Origin: Burkholderia pseudomultivorans
GTDB taxonomy: Bacteria > Pseudomonadota > Gammaproteobacteria > Burkholderiales > Burkholderiaceae
Length of the DNA stretch: 50,982 bases
Assembly: GCF_902499075.1 (NCBI RefSeq)
Contig: NZ_CABVPP010000055.1
Location: 1 to 50,982 of the forward strand
Direction of reading: 5' to 3'
The position numbers were made by a program, and so were the translations under genes. Below are positions 7,553 to 16,012 of the stretch, one piece after another; the stretch's first letter is position 1, and the number at the start of each line of letters is the position of its first letter. The notes beneath the pieces were generated by a model. It had not been told where the DNA came from. It searched no databases and saw nothing but the letters and a program-made list of their open reading frames with translations.

Positions 7553-8518
7553 TCAGGCGCTGTCGTCGGGCCGGGGCGCCGCATGCGCGGCATGGGCGGC
7601 TTCCAGGCACGACTGGAACAGCAGTGCGGCCCGCGACGGCCGCGGCGAGCGCCGCAGCAGGCTCACGAACCGGCACCGGTAGTTGAACCGGTGCGGCGCG
7701 ATCGGCTGCATCAGTCCCTTGTTCTCGAAACTTTCCGCGTAGTGGTCGGGCAGGAAGCCGAGAAAGCGGCCGGACAGGATCAGCGTCGCGATCGACTCCT
7801 GGTCGGACGCCGTCGCGCCGCGCGTGAGCTTCGCGCGGTGGCTCAGTTCCATGTTCGGCGAATGGAAGCCGAGCCCCGCGAACGCATGGTTGCGGATCGT
7901 CGTCCAGGTGAGCTTGCCGTGCGGCGCGTCGTACAGCGGGTGCTGGCGGCCGCAGTAGAGCAGCATCCGCTCGTCGAACAGCTCCGAATACACGAGGCTG
8001 CCCGAGCTGCGGTGCGCGGGAATGATCCCGACCTGATAGCTGCCGTCGATGATCCCGCGCTCCACTTCGTTGATCGACGCGACGTGCAGGTTCAGCGCGA
8101 CGTCGGGCGCTTCGTCCGCGAACTGGCGGATCGCGTCGCCGAGCCGCGCCTGCGGATTGGTCGCGGTCTTGTCGAACACCGCGATGTGCAGCTCGCCGCC
8201 CATCCGGTCGTGAATGCCGTCGACCCGGCTGCGGAACGCCTCCATCGACGCGAGCAGCCGCAGCGTCTCCTCGTACACCGTCTGCCCCTCGGGCGTCAGC
8301 GTGAAGCCCGCGCGGCCGCGCCGGCACAGCACCAGACCGAGGCGCGTCTCCAGATCCTTCACGTGCCGGCTGATGGTCGAGATGCCGATATTCAGCTCCA
8401 GTTCGGCCGCCGCCATCCCGCCGCATTGCACGACGCCCTTGAAGACCCGCAGCAACCGCAGATCCATGTCGCTGAGCTGCCCGAGCAGCGCGCGGCTCTT
8501 CGGTTTCTTTGCTTGCAT
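7553..8518 (-). CDS. LysR-family regulator of the beta-alanine module (BauR-like)
   Basis: A 321-residue LysR protein. The N-terminal helix-turn-helix is DLRLLRVFKGVVQCGGMAAA with ISTISRHVKDLETRLGLVL, followed by a periplasmic-binding-protein-like ligand domain (GELHIAVFDKTATNPQ; IIPAHRSSGSLVYSEL). It is transcribed away from the aminotransferase gene across an AT-rich 105-bp gap, the usual LysR layout. In Pseudomonas aeruginosa a LysR protein, BauR, controls bauA and its neighbours from the same relative position, so this is probably the activator of beta-alanine degradation here. Start chosen at ATG 8518; a second ATG at 8467 would trim 17 residues but leave the DNA-binding domain whole. 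Confidence 0.88.
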   Translation of the reverse strand: MQAKKPKSRALLGQLSDMDLRLLRVFKGVVQCGGMAAAELELNIGISTISRHVKDLETRLGLVLCRRGRAGFTLTPEGQTVYEETLRLLASMEAFRSRVDGIHDRMGGELHIAVFDKTATNPQARLGDAIRQFADEAPDVALNLHVASINEVERGIIDGSYQVGIIPAHRSSGSLVYSELFDERMLLYCGRQHPLYDAPHGKLTWTTIRNHAFAGLGFHSPNMELSHRAKLTRGATASDQESIATLILSGRFLGFLPDHYAESFENKGLMQPIAPHRFNYRCRFVSLLRRSPRPSRAALLFQSCLEAAHAAHAAPRPDDSA

Positions 8519-8520
8519 AA

Positions 8521-8552
8521 TTGCGCAAGTGAATATTGATATTGCGATATTC
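8521..8552. promoter_or_regulatory. AT-rich divergent promoter with LysR-type repeats
   Basis: TTGCGCAA (8521-8528) is an 8-bp palindrome, and GAATAT (8531-8536) pairs with ATATTC (8547-8552) across 10 bp. They lie between the lysR-type gene and the aminotransferase gene, where a LysR protein would bind to repress itself and activate its target. Actual binding is inferred. Confidence 0.4.
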
Positions 8553-8623
8553 AAAAGACTAATTGGCTTCCCGACAATGCGCAACATCATCACCAGGAGG
8601 AGGGGCGCGCCGCGCCGACCGAC

Positions 8624-9982
8624 ATGACCGACAGCATCACCGCTCCGAAACAGGAAGAGACGACCGTTCGCACCGACGCCGCGTGGCTCGACGCGCACTG
8701 GATGCCGTTCACCGCCAACCGCCAGTTCAAGTCCGACCCGCGCATGATCGTGTCGGGCAAGGGCGCTTATTACACCGACGCCGAAGGCCGCAAGATCTTC
8801 GACGGCCTGTCGGGTCTCTGGTGCACGGGCCTCGGTCACGGCCGCACCGAAATCGTCGAAGCGGTGAGCCGCCAGGTCGCGCAGCTCGACTACGCGCCGG
8901 CATTCCAGTTCGGCCATCCGAAATCGTTCGAGCTCGCGAACCGGATCAAGGACCTGACGCCGGCCGGCCTCGACTACGTGTTCTTCACCGGCTCGGGCTC
9001 GGAAGCGGCCGACACGTCGCTGAAGATGGCGCGCGCCTACTGGCGCGCGAAGGGCAAGGGCACGAAGACGCGCCTGATCGGCCGCGAGAAGGGCTACCAC
9101 GGCGTGAACTTCGGCGGCATCTCGGTCGGCGGGATCGGGCCGAACCGCAAGCTGTTCGGCCAGGGCCTCGACGCCGATTTCCTGCCGCACACGCAACTGG
9201 CCGAGAACAAGTTCACGCGCGGCATGCCCGAGCGCGGCGCCGACCTCGCCGACCGCCTGCTCGACCTGATCGCGCTGCACGACGCGTCGAACATCGCCGC
9301 GGTGATCGTCGAGCCGTTCGCCGGTTCGGCCGGCGTGATCATTCCGCCGCAGGGCTATCTGCAACGCCTGCGCGAGATCTGCACCGCGCACGACATCCTG
9401 CTGATCTTCGACGAAGTCATCACGGGCTTCGGCCGCGCCGGCGCGATGACGGGCGCCGAAGCGTTCGGCGTGACGCCGGACATCATGAACTTCGCGAAGC
9501 AGGTGACCAACGGCGTGCAGCCGCTCGGCGGCGTGGTCGCGTCGAAGGAAATCTACGACACCTTCATGGCCGCGGGCGGCCCCGAGTACATGCTCGAGTT
9601 TCCGCACGGCTATACGTACTCGGCGCACCCGGTCGCCTGCGCGGCCGGCGTCGCGGCGCTCGACCTGCTGGCGAAGGAGGACGCGGTGGGGCGCGTGCGC
9701 GACCTCGCGCCGCATTTCGAGGCGGCCGTGCACGGGCTGAAGGGCCAGCGCCATATTGCGGACATCCGCAACTACGGCCTCGCGGCCGGCCTGACGATCG
9801 CCGCGCTGCCGGGCGAGCCCGCGCGCCGTCCGTACGAGATCGCGATGCGCTGCTGGGCAAAGGGCTTCTACGTGCGCTACGGCGGCGACACGATCCAGCT
9901 CGCGCCGCCGTTCATCGCCGAGAAGCGCGAGATCGACAACATGATCAATGCGCTGTCCGACGCGTTGAACGAAGTGGACTGA
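8624..9982 (+). CDS. bauA: Beta-alanine (omega-amino acid):pyruvate aminotransferase
   Basis: A 452-residue class III PLP aminotransferase. Conserved pieces are the N-terminal WMPFTANRQFKSDPRM, FDGLSGLWCTGLGHG, FFTGSGSEAADTSLKMARAY, the cofactor aspartate in LIFDEVITGFGRAG, and the Schiff-base lysine Lys292 in NFAKQVTNG. These are signatures of the omega-amino acid:pyruvate transaminase group, which moves the amino group of beta-alanine to pyruvate, giving malonate semialdehyde and alanine. The start follows a strong AGGAGGAG site. The semialdehyde dehydrogenase gene begins 69 bp downstream and consumes the product. The divergent LysR protein is the likely activator. Related amines could also be substrates. 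Confidence 0.9.
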   Translation: MTDSITAPKQEETTVRTDAAWLDAHWMPFTANRQFKSDPRMIVSGKGAYYTDAEGRKIFDGLSGLWCTGLGHGRTEIVEAVSRQVAQLDYAPAFQFGHPKSFELANRIKDLTPAGLDYVFFTGSGSEAADTSLKMARAYWRAKGKGTKTRLIGREKGYHGVNFGGISVGGIGPNRKLFGQGLDADFLPHTQLAENKFTRGMPERGADLADRLLDLIALHDASNIAAVIVEPFAGSAGVIIPPQGYLQRLREICTAHDILLIFDEVITGFGRAGAMTGAEAFGVTPDIMNFAKQVTNGVQPLGGVVASKEIYDTFMAAGGPEYMLEFPHGYTYSAHPVACAAGVAALDLLAKEDAVGRVRDLAPHFEAAVHGLKGQRHIADIRNYGLAAGLTIAALPGEPARRPYEIAMRCWAKGFYVRYGGDTIQLAPPFIAEKREIDNMINALSDALNEVD

Positions 9983-10051
9983 GCGGCGAGCCGTCCGAAA
10001 CGCGTCACTACGCACCACTGCGATTACCGAATTCACGAAAGAGCCCGAACG

Positions 10052-11569
10052 ATGAAACACGATAGCAACGTCACTTCCACCCTCGGCCACCTGATCGACG
10101 GCAAGCGCGTCGACGGCGGCAGCCGCGTGCAGCCGGTGTTCGACCCGGCCACCGGCGCGTCGAACAAGAGCGTCGCGCTGGCCGACAAGCAGACCGTCGA
10201 AGCCGCGATCGCGTCCGCGCAGGCCGCATTCCCGGCATGGCGCAACACGCCGCCGCTGAAGCGCGCACGCGTGATGAGCCGCTTCAAGACGCTGCTCGAG
10301 GAGCATGCGGACGAACTGTGCGCGCTGATCACGGCCGAGCACGGCAAGGTGCTCGCCGACGCGATGGGCGAACTGCAGCGCGGGATCGAGAACGTCGAAT
10401 ACGCGACCTACGTGCCCGAGCTGCTGAAGGGCGAGCACAGCAAGAACGTCGGCCCCGCGATCGATTCATGGAGCGAGTTCCAGGCGCTCGGCGTCGTGTC
10501 CGGCATCACGCCGTTCAACTTCCCGGTGATGGTGCCGCTGTGGATGTGGCCGATGGCGGTTGCATGCGGCAACACCTTCGTGCTGAAGCCGTCCGAGCGC
10601 ACGCCGTCGTCGACGCTGCGCATGGCCGAGCTCGCGCTCGAAGCCGGCCTGCCGCCGGGCGTGCTGAACGTCGTGAACGGCGACAAGGAAGCGGTCGACA
10701 CGATCCTGACCGACCCGCGCGTGAAGGCCGTCAGCTTCGTCGGCTCGACGCCGATCGCCGAATACATCTACTCGACCGGCTGTGCGCACGGCAAGCGCGT
10801 GCAGGCGCTCGGCGGCGCGAAGAACTTCGCGGTCGTGATGCCGGACGCCGACATCGGCAACGCGGTGAACGCGCTGATGGGCGCCGCCTACGGTTCGTGC
10901 GGCGAGCGCTGCATGGCGATTCCGCTGGTCGTCGCGATCGGCGACGAGACGGGCGACAAGGTCGTCGCGGGCCTGAAGGCGGAGATCGACAAGATGAAGG
11001 TCGGCCCGGGCACCGGCGAAGGCGTCGACATGGGCCCGCTCGTCACGAAGCAGCATTTCGAGAAGGTCACGAGCTTCGTCGAGGCGGGTGTCGAGGCGGG
11101 TGCATCGCTGGTCGTCGACGGCCGCAGCGTGAAGGTCGACGGTCACGAGGACGGCTACTACCTCGGCCCGTGCCTGTTCGACAACGTGAAGCCCGGCATG
11201 CCGATCTATCAGCACGAGATCTTCGGGCCGGTGCTCGGCGTGATCCGCCTGAAGTCGCTCGACGAGGCGATGGCGCTGATCGACGCGCACGAGTACGGCA
11301 ACGGCACGTGCCTGTTCACGCGCGACGGCGAGGCCGCGCGCTACTTCAGCGACAACATCCAGATCGGCATGGTCGGCATCAACGTGCCGCTGCCGGTGCC
11401 GGTCGCGTACCACTCGTTCGGCGGCTGGAAGCGCTCGCTGTTCGGCGACCTGCACGCGTACGGCCCGGACGCGGTGCGTTTCTACACGAAGCGCAAGACG
11501 ATCACGCAGCGCTGGCCGTCGGCCGGCGTGCGCGAAGGCACGGTGTTCAGCTTCCCGTCGAATCGCTGA
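10052..11569 (+). CDS. mmsA: CoA-acylating (methyl)malonate-semialdehyde dehydrogenase
   Basis: A 505-residue aldehyde dehydrogenase of the CoA-dependent MmsA type. Visible features are TPFNFPVMVPLWMWPMAVA with FVLKPSERTPS (NAD-binding half), GSTPIAEYIY, the LGGAKNFAVVMPDAD segment, and the catalytic cysteine Cys287 in GERCMAIPL. MmsA enzymes turn methylmalonate semialdehyde into propionyl-CoA, or malonate semialdehyde into acetyl-CoA, with release of carbon dioxide. Next to the beta-alanine aminotransferase, the second reaction is the likely one: beta-alanine to malonate semialdehyde to acetyl-CoA. Valine or inositol degradation is less likely because no such genes are nearby. A strong terminator follows. 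Confidence 0.92.
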   Translation: MKHDSNVTSTLGHLIDGKRVDGGSRVQPVFDPATGASNKSVALADKQTVEAAIASAQAAFPAWRNTPPLKRARVMSRFKTLLEEHADELCALITAEHGKVLADAMGELQRGIENVEYATYVPELLKGEHSKNVGPAIDSWSEFQALGVVSGITPFNFPVMVPLWMWPMAVACGNTFVLKPSERTPSSTLRMAELALEAGLPPGVLNVVNGDKEAVDTILTDPRVKAVSFVGSTPIAEYIYSTGCAHGKRVQALGGAKNFAVVMPDADIGNAVNALMGAAYGSCGERCMAIPLVVAIGDETGDKVVAGLKAEIDKMKVGPGTGEGVDMGPLVTKQHFEKVTSFVEAGVEAGASLVVDGRSVKVDGHEDGYYLGPCLFDNVKPGMPIYQHEIFGPVLGVIRLKSLDEAMALIDAHEYGNGTCLFTRDGEAARYFSDNIQIGMVGINVPLPVPVAYHSFGGWKRSLFGDLHAYGPDAVRFYTKRKTITQRWPSAGVREGTVFSFPSNR

Positions 11570-11650
11570 CGCGCACCACTGCCGCGAACCCTGGCCGCAT
11601 GCCATGCCCGCCGCGCCGGCGGCGGCGCGTGCGCGGCGGCCGGCGCGAAG

Positions 11651-11685
11651 GCCCGTCCCGATTTTCGATCGGGGCGGGCTTTTTT
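11651..11685 (+). terminator. Rho-independent terminator after mmsA
   Basis: GCCCGtCCCGAT and ATCGGGgCGGGC pair with a single mismatch around a short loop, followed by six T residues. It lies about 80 bp after the mmsA stop and should end the beta-alanine operon. Confidence 0.88.
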
Positions 11686-11709
11686 ACATCCGGCGCATCG
11701 AATGTGCGC

Positions 11710-12084
11710 TTACGGCGCGACCACGTGCCACATCTCCTTGAAGTTGTCGCCGTTGCGATCGCCTTGCTTCATGTCCTTCGAGAAGAAATACAGCGGCTTG
11801 CCCTTGTACGCCCATTGCGGGCTGCCGTCGTCGCGCTTGACGATCGTGTAGGGCCCGACGGGCACGTCGGTCGCGCTGGCCTTGTAGGGCGGCCAGAAGG
11901 TTTCGCACTGGCCGGTGCATGCGCTGGTGCCGGCATTGGCCTTGTCCTTGTCGAACGTATAGACGGTCATCCCGTTCGCGGCGACGAGTGCGCCGTTTTC
12001 GACTTTGGTGATCGAGCCTTGGGCCGAAGCCGAAGCGGACGCGATGGCGAGCAGGGCGGAACTGACGAGCAGCGCGGCTTTCAT
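11710..12084 (-). CDS. Secreted COG4315-type repeat protein
   Basis: A 124-residue exported protein. The first 21 residues form a signal peptide ending ASASAQ. The mature part has two copies of the small repeat typical of COG4315 proteins: MTVYTFDKDKANAGTSACTG with TFWPPYKAS, then QWAYKGKPLYFFSKDMKQGD ending GDNFKEMWHVVAP. Two cysteines in the first repeat could form a disulfide. ATG 12084 follows AAGGAGG with ideal spacing. These proteins are periplasmic or lipoprotein-like and their function is unknown; some occur with stress or redox genes. No cysteine lies in a lipobox, so it is probably soluble. Confidence 0.85.
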   Translation of the reverse strand: MKAALLVSSALLAIASASASAQGSITKVENGALVAANGMTVYTFDKDKANAGTSACTGQCETFWPPYKASATDVPVGPYTIVKRDDGSPQWAYKGKPLYFFSKDMKQGDRNGDNFKEMWHVVAP

Positions 12085-12655
12085 GGTTGCCTCCTTGTAG
12101 TCCGGTGGGCGATCGGGATCGCGCGCCAGGCGGAGCCTGCGCGAGGATCGCGACGAATGGTGCCGGAACGCGGCGCCGTGGCCGCCGGTGCGAGCGACGC
12201 GGGGTCGGATGGCGGCGCACGGGGGCGCTTCATTCACGATAGGCGGTTTTTCGCAGGGCTGCGAGCGCAACGGGGGCGTATCGGCCATGCGTGACCGTCA
12301 CGCAACGGCGGGACGGTTTTCGCGGCAGAAACTGTTGGAGCGCGTTCGGCCGAACGGAGGGCGAGGCGCGCGTCGTCAGCGGAACACGGCTGGTGCTGCG
12401 GCGAGTTCGCCGGCCGCGACGCGGTTCGCGAGTTCGGCCGACATGCCGGCCGACACGTGCACGCGCAACGATGGATGCGCGTCGCGCAGTGCGAGGCGTT
12501 CGACCCGGCCGCGCCAGCCGCCAGATCCGCCGCCGCATTGCCCGACCTGACAGTTGGCTGTCGCGAACGGCCCGCGCAGGGCCACCTCGCCTGGCGTGTC
12601 AACCGGCGCGGGCCGGTTTCCGTTCTCGCTCCATCCGACGAAACGGGAGTCGCCG
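12085..12655. other. Long intergenic region holding a regulator relic
   Basis: About 570 bp between the divergent secreted-protein and dienelactone-hydrolase genes. Apart from the LysR-like fragment listed separately, no open frame in it has recognisable family sequence. It must also contain promoters for both flanking genes, which I cannot place precisely. Confidence 0.5.
12376..12510 (-). pseudogene. Fragment of a LysR-type regulator ligand domain
   Basis: Read leftward from about 12510, the sequence encodes RDAHPSLRVHVSAGMSAELA followed by NRVAAGELAAA and then a stop at 12376. This closely resembles the start of the LysR substrate-binding domain (a run such as HPxLRVxVSxGxSxELxxRVxxGELDAA), with GC-rich third positions like a real gene. 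No DNA-binding domain lies upstream and the rest of the domain is missing, so it looks like a remnant of a deleted regulator. The match is by eye and short, hence moderate confidence. Confidence 0.45.
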
Positions 12656-13507
12656 ATGCGCAAACTGCTGATGTCCGTCATGCTGGCTTGTCTGTCCGCG
12701 ATGGCGGGCGCGCAGACGCTGGTCCATTTCCCGTCGACCGACGGCCCGCCGGCGACGACGCTAGACGGCTACCTGTTTCCCGCGCCCGGCGCCGGCCGTC
12801 ATCCGGCGCTCGTGTTCCTGCACGGCTGCTCGGGCATGTTCGCCAAGTCGGGTAAGGTCTATTCCCGCGAGCGCGACTGGGCCGAGCGTTTCAATGCGAT
12901 CGGCATCACGGTGCTGGAGGTCGACAGCTTCAATCCGCGTCATCACGGCGAGATGTGCGCGCCTGCGCATTTCGTCGGTGCGATCTATCGCGCGCGGCCG
13001 TTCGACGCCTATGGCGCGCTGCGCTATCTGCAATCGCTCGATACCGTGCAGCCCGATCGCATCGGCATCGTCGGCTGGTCGCAGGGCGGCGGCACGGTGC
13101 TGAACACGATCCGCGCGTCGAGTCCGGCGCGGCCCGGGTCGCTGCCGGACGGCGATTTCCGCGCGGCGGTCGCGTTCTACCCGGGAAGCTGCAACGTGAA
13201 GGCGCAGGGCGCGGTGTGGCAGAGCACGGTGCCGCTGCTGGTGCTGATCGGCGAGGACGACGTATGGTCGCCGTTCGCCGCATGCAAGACGCTGTTCGAT
13301 TCGGTCGCGCCGGGCACGGACGCGACGTTCCATGCGTATCCGGGCGCGTATCACGACTTCGACTGGCCGAACATGCCGGTGCATGCGGTGCCGACGTTCA
13401 CGACGCGGGCGGGCGTGATCCCGATCGAGGGCACCGAGCCGGCCGCGCGCGAGGACGCGCAGCAGCGGGTGGTCGACTACCTCGAAGCGCGGCTGCTCGC
13501 GAAGTGA
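12656..13507 (+). CDS. Secreted dienelactone hydrolase-family protein
   Basis: A 283-residue alpha/beta hydrolase with an N-terminal signal peptide (about 20 residues, ending SAMAGAQ). After ALVFLHGCSGMF (oxyanion-hole region) comes the nucleophile elbow GIVGWSQGGG with Ser142, the acid in LLVLIGEDDVWSP (Asp201 or Asp202) and His233 in GAYHDFDWP. Classic dienelactone hydrolases use cysteine as nucleophile; serine here points to a general esterase or acyl hydrolase. ATG 12656 follows GGGAG and opens directly onto the signal peptide. Export to the periplasm is predicted. The substrate is unknown. It converges with the LuxR-type gene. Confidence 0.85.
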   Translation: MRKLLMSVMLACLSAMAGAQTLVHFPSTDGPPATTLDGYLFPAPGAGRHPALVFLHGCSGMFAKSGKVYSRERDWAERFNAIGITVLEVDSFNPRHHGEMCAPAHFVGAIYRARPFDAYGALRYLQSLDTVQPDRIGIVGWSQGGGTVLNTIRASSPARPGSLPDGDFRAAVAFYPGSCNVKAQGAVWQSTVPLLVLIGEDDVWSPFAACKTLFDSVAPGTDATFHAYPGAYHDFDWPNMPVHAVPTFTTRAGVIPIEGTEPAAREDAQQRVVDYLEARLLAK

Positions 13508-13517
13508 GCGGAACGCG

Positions 13518-13535
13518 GGCCGGCGAACGCCGGCC
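13518..13535. terminator. Hairpin between convergent genes
   Basis: GGCCGGC and GCCGGCC form perfect 7-bp arms around GAAC, 11 bp after the hydrolase stop and before the convergent LuxR-type gene. There is no T tract on either strand, so it is at best a weak bidirectional terminator. Confidence 0.4.
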
Positions 13536-13615
13536 GGCATCGACCGACCCGCACGATCCGCCCGGTTGCGCCGCGCGCGACCGCACGCCGAAACCGCGCG
13601 GCGACACGCACGCGC

Positions 13616-14416
13616 CTATCCCGCCGCATCCTCCCCCAGCGCCTGGATAAATCGCGAAAACAGCTCCGGCTGCGAAGAAATCCCGAGCTTCGCATACAGA
13701 TGCCGCCGATGCACCTTCACCGTCTCCGGAGAAATCGCCAGCCGTTCCGCAATCGCCTTCGACGAATTGCCGCGCAGCACCATCCGCGCGATCGCCATCT
13801 CGCGATCGGTCAGCAGGCCCGCGCCGAACCGCGCGAGCGCCCGTTCGACGCGCGCGCCGAGATCGTCGTCGGGCGTCGCGCGCGCGGCGTCGCCGGTCAG
13901 TCGCCAGTGCTGCCGGATCGCCGCGAGCACCCACGGCATCGCGGCCGTCAGCTTGCCGAGCGGCTCCACGTCGAACCGGGCGCCTGCGCCGAGCGACAGC
14001 GACAGCAGCGTGTCCGGGTTCGGCCGCAGCAGGATCTGGATCTCGTCGTCGCCGACCGCGTCGCGGAAGTAGCTGAGGAAATACTCGCTCTGCCGGAACA
14101 GGTCGGGCGCGACTTCCTCGAGCCGGTAGCAGCCGTCGGCGAGCCCGTCGTGCGCGGCCTGCAGGAACGGATCGAGCAGATATAACCCGTTCAGGTAAAG
14201 CGGCACCGGCGATACATCGTCGGTGCCGCCCGCATCGTATTCGTCGAGCACGAGCGGCACGCCGTCGCGGCCGATCGAGGTCGCGAGCGCGTTGTCGAAC
14301 GGCACCATTTCGTTGAGCAGCAGCACCAGGAAACGCCAGAAGCGCGGCTGGCCAAGATGATCGATCACGCGGCCAAGCGCCTGGTGCATCGCGACTTCGG
14401 AAAACAGACGATCCAT
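13616..14416 (-). CDS. LuxR-type (GerE HTH) transcriptional regulator
   Basis: A 266-residue protein. The C-terminal 65 residues are a clear LuxR/GerE DNA-binding domain: LTDREMAIARMVLRGNSSKA then AISPETVKVHRRHLYAKLGI. The first 190 residues form no receiver or autoinducer domain that I recognise; they begin MDRLFSEVAMHQALGRVIDH and resemble the N-terminal sensor region of a family of orphan LuxR regulators. It faces the APC permease and P1-peptidase genes across 134 bp and is probably their regulator. The signal is unknown, possibly the transported amino compound. Start at ATG 14416. Confidence 0.85.
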   Translation of the reverse strand: MDRLFSEVAMHQALGRVIDHLGQPRFWRFLVLLLNEMVPFDNALATSIGRDGVPLVLDEYDAGGTDDVSPVPLYLNGLYLLDPFLQAAHDGLADGCYRLEEVAPDLFRQSEYFLSYFRDAVGDDEIQILLRPNPDTLLSLSLGAGARFDVEPLGKLTAAMPWVLAAIRQHWRLTGDAARATPDDDLGARVERALARFGAGLLTDREMAIARMVLRGNSSKAIAERLAISPETVKVHRRHLYAKLGISSQPELFSRFIQALGEDAAG

Positions 14417-14550
14417 ACCACCACCGGAAGGGCGTAACACGAAGGGGGAATAGCGGTCCTGAAATTGGCTTCCTAGACTGCCACGCAATCAGACGGGCCC
14501 GAGTATGGGCGTTCCAAAAAAAGCAGCATAGCGGGACACAGGAGAACGAA

Positions 14551-15957
14551 ATGGCGATGATGTCGGAATCGACAGGCACCGTGCAAGCGGCGCCTGCAAC
14601 GCAGGACGCGCCGCGCGCGTTGTCGCAGACGCTCGGCGTGCGCGACGCGGTGATGATCACCGTGTCGGGCGTGACGCCCGCGAGCTCGATCTTCGTGATC
14701 GCGCCGTTCGCGATCCAGCAGGCCGGCAGCGGCGCGGTGCTGTCGTTCGCGCTCGGCGGCGTGCTCGCGTTCGCCTTCGCGCTCTGCTATGCGGAACTGT
14801 GCGCCGCGCACCGCAGCGCGGGCGGCGAATACGTGATGGCCAAGCGCGTGTTCGGCACGCTGCCCGGCTACCTGACCTTCATCGCGGTGCTGGCCGTCAG
14901 CGTGTTCATCCCGGCCGTGCTCGCGAGCGGCGCTGCACCGTATTTGAACAACGCGCTCGGCACGCACTTCGGCAACCAGACGGTCGCGCTGACGATCGTG
15001 CTGCTCAGCTACGTGCTCGGCATGCTGAACATCAAGACCAATGCGTGGATCACCGGCGCATTCCTCGCCGTCGAGATCGGCGTGCTGATGCTGATCGCAG
15101 GGCTCGGTTTCGGCTCGCCGCATCGCGGCGCCGACGTGCTGGTCGCACCGGTGGTCGCGAGCGGCAATGCGCTGGTGCCGGCGACGCTCGCGGCGATCGT
15201 GCCCGCGATCGGCACGGCGATCTTCTGCTACAACGGCTTCGGCTCGGCTGCGTATCTCGCCGAAGACCTGCGCGGCGGCAATCGCAACGTCGCAAAGGCG
15301 GTCCTGTATTCGCTGCTCGTGATCCTCGTCGTCGAACTGGTGCCGCTGACCGCGATCGTGCTGGGCGCGCCGTCGCTGACGGAGATGTCGAAGAGCGCGG
15401 ACCCGATCGGCTACGTGGTGCGCTCGCTCAGCAATCCGGTCGTGTCGCGCATCGTCAGCGGCGGGATCTTCCTGTCGGTGTTCAATGCGATCATCGCGAT
15501 CGTGATCACGATGGGGCGCCTGCTGTACAGCAGCGGCCGCCACGCACTGTGGTCGCGCACCTGCAACCGCGCGTTCTCGACGATCCATCCGCGCTTCGAG
15601 TCGCCGTGGCTCGCGACGCTGACGCTCGCGGTGCCGTCGGCGGGCCTCGTGTTCGTGTCGAGCCTCGACGAGCTGACCGCGTTCACGGTCGACCTGCTGC
15701 TGCTGATCTATCTCGTCGTCGGGCTGGCCGCGCTCGCGAGCCGGCTCGTGCGCCGCGACGTCGAGCATCATTACCGGATGCCGTTCTGGCCGGTGACGCC
15801 GCTCGTCGCGGTGGCGGGCGCCGCCTATACGCTGTACACGACGCTGGCGACGGCGACCAAGTCGACCGACCTGATCATCATCGCCGGGCTGCTGGTCGCC
15901 GCGCTCGCGATGTACGCGGCGTGGGCGCGCCACAGCGACGCGTTCCGCGCGCTCTGA
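14551..15957 (+). CDS. APC-family amino acid permease
   Basis: A 468-residue inner-membrane transporter of the amino acid-polyamine-organocation superfamily. The N-terminal sequence LGVRDAVMITVSGVTPASSI is the unwound substrate-binding helix, followed by AGSGAVLSFALGGVLAFAFA and CAAHRSAGGEYVMAKRVFG, the conserved family block. About twelve hydrophobic segments are visible. A good AGGAGAAC ribosome-binding site precedes ATG 14551. It lies 55 bp before a DmpA-like aminopeptidase gene and opposite a LuxR regulator, suggesting uptake of an amino acid, amide or short peptide that the enzyme processes. The substrate is not predictable from sequence alone. Confidence 0.88.
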   Translation: MAMMSESTGTVQAAPATQDAPRALSQTLGVRDAVMITVSGVTPASSIFVIAPFAIQQAGSGAVLSFALGGVLAFAFALCYAELCAAHRSAGGEYVMAKRVFGTLPGYLTFIAVLAVSVFIPAVLASGAAPYLNNALGTHFGNQTVALTIVLLSYVLGMLNIKTNAWITGAFLAVEIGVLMLIAGLGFGSPHRGADVLVAPVVASGNALVPATLAAIVPAIGTAIFCYNGFGSAAYLAEDLRGGNRNVAKAVLYSLLVILVVELVPLTAIVLGAPSLTEMSKSADPIGYVVRSLSNPVVSRIVSGGIFLSVFNAIIAIVITMGRLLYSSGRHALWSRTCNRAFSTIHPRFESPWLATLTLAVPSAGLVFVSSLDELTAFTVDLLLLIYLVVGLAALASRLVRRDVEHHYRMPFWPVTPLVAVAGAAYTLYTTLATATKSTDLIIIAGLLVAALAMYAAWARHSDAFRAL

Positions 15958-16012
15958 GCGCCGGCCGCATCGACACACGATTGAACAACCGAAAGACTGG
16001 AGGATTGGCATC

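Noticed and set aside
7553-10438. A very long leftward open frame running antisense through the aminotransferase gene into the LysR gene
   Set aside because: Only the segment from 8518 to 7553 has family sequence (LysR). The rest is the antisense of bauA/mmsA, open only because of the high GC content.
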